Below the pieces are notes generated by a model. That model was not told where the DNA came from, ran no database searches, and saw only the letters and a program-made list of their open reading frames with translations. From the NCBI GenBank assembly GCA_947303825.1, contig CAMYZK010000159.1, forward strand, positions 1 to 6,264: DNA of 6,264 bases. The letters are read 5' to 3'. Source of the DNA: an uncultured Prevotella sp. (lineage in GTDB: Bacteria; Bacteroidota; Bacteroidia; Bacteroidales; Bacteroidaceae). Below, piece after piece: positions 6,082 through 6,264 of the stretch. Position numbers and translations under genes: made by a program. Positions within the stretch are counted from its first letter, which is position 1; every line of letters starts with the position of its first letter.

Positions 6082-6125
6082 TGGGTAGTATAGATAAAGC
6101 CTTACCCCATGCAGGATTCTACCCA
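6082..6125. repeat. Imperfect stem TGGGTAG / CTACCCA
   Basis: The 7-bp inverted repeat TGGGTAG (6082-6088) and CTACCCA (6119-6125) encloses 30 nt. An alternative pairing uses GGGTA (6083-6087) with TACCC (6103-6107). It sits directly beside the 20-bp palindrome, so two stems could form in a row. A 7-bp repeat of this span can arise by chance. Confidence 0.3.
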
Positions 6126-6131
6126 GAGATA

Positions 6132-6151
6132 GTCAGAACTTAAGTTCTGAC
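6132..6151. repeat. Perfect 20-bp palindrome, possible operator
   Basis: GTCAGAACTT is followed directly by its exact reverse complement AAGTTCTGAC. The palindrome is flanked by the 8-bp direct repeat CAGAGATA at 6124-6131 (abutting) and at 6156-6163 (4 nt away). It lies about 100 bp from both the distal clpS promoter and the rightward promoter. No T-run follows on either strand, so an intrinsic terminator is unlikely. Confidence 0.65.
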
Positions 6152-6221
6152 ATTGCAGAGATAAGCATTTTTCTCATATCTTCCATATTTTTTTCGCAGT
6201 TTATTTAAGTTTTACCCTGTT

Positions 6222-6256
6222 TTTGGTTATAATTCAAAAAAAAATTCGTATCTTTG
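6222..6256 (+). promoter_or_regulatory. Rightward promoter for a gene beyond the window
   Basis: TATCTTTG at 6249-6256 is a perfect -7 box (TAnnTTTG) on the plus strand, with TTTG at 6222-6225 upstream. The 23-nt spacing is a little longer than the usual 19-21. The flanks are very AT-rich. Transcription would begin near 6261-6264, implying a divergent gene just outside the window. Confidence 0.55.
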
Positions 6257-6264
6257 TAGCGTCC

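Larger units (their letters stand above)
5904..6264. other. Noncoding control region upstream of clpS
   Basis: This 361-bp AT-rich stretch has no ORF of note. It holds two leftward promoters, one rightward promoter at the edge, a 7-bp stem and a 20-bp palindrome with flanking direct repeats. I see no tRNA, riboswitch or transposase fragment in it. Confidence 0.7.

Noticed and set aside
6076..6083. TAAAATTG as a rightward -7 box
   Set aside because: Mismatch in the TTTG core and no TTTG at the correct distance upstream.
6109..6132. Seven-codon ORF (MQDSTQR) as a leader peptide
   Set aside because: No ribosome site or upstream promoter, and it lies upstream of the only rightward promoter seen.

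Overview
The window looks like a chromosomal stretch from a member of the Bacteroidota, most likely Bacteroidales and perhaps near Prevotella. The evidence is the protein flavour and three promoter-like sites of the phylum type (TTTG about 19-23 nt before TAnnTTTG). Most gene starts also lack a Shine-Dalgarno sequence. The genus is a guess. No IS element, CRISPR array, rRNA or tRNA was seen.

All genes lie on the minus strand and read right to left as one probable operon: clpS (5903-5598), clpA (5578-3368), aat (3270-2632), tex (2474-300), then the first 96 codons of an ABC exporter (289 to beyond base 1). ClpS, ClpA and Aat make up almost the whole bacterial Leu/N-degron pathway. Aat adds Leu or Phe to proteins beginning with Arg or Lys, ClpS binds the new N-terminus, and ClpA unfolds the cargo into ClpP; clpP is not in the window. 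Tex (RNA-binding transcription accessory factor) and the exporter follow with no internal promoter that I can see.

The 361 bp upstream of clpS hold no convincing gene. They carry two phylum-type promoters pointing at clpS, the nearer of which would give an almost leaderless mRNA. There is also one promoter pointing out of the right edge and a perfect 20-bp palindrome flanked by 8-bp direct repeats.

The gaps on either side of aat (97 and 157 bp) share one architecture in the sense direction. The upstream stop codon sits in a short tandem repeat, followed by one or two copies of a 44-bp hairpin element, then an A-rich tract and the next start codon. The three copies differ only in loops, at one pair that stays paired in the sense RNA, and at the last base. 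This repeat family is the least explained feature here; the protein-coding content is ordinary.
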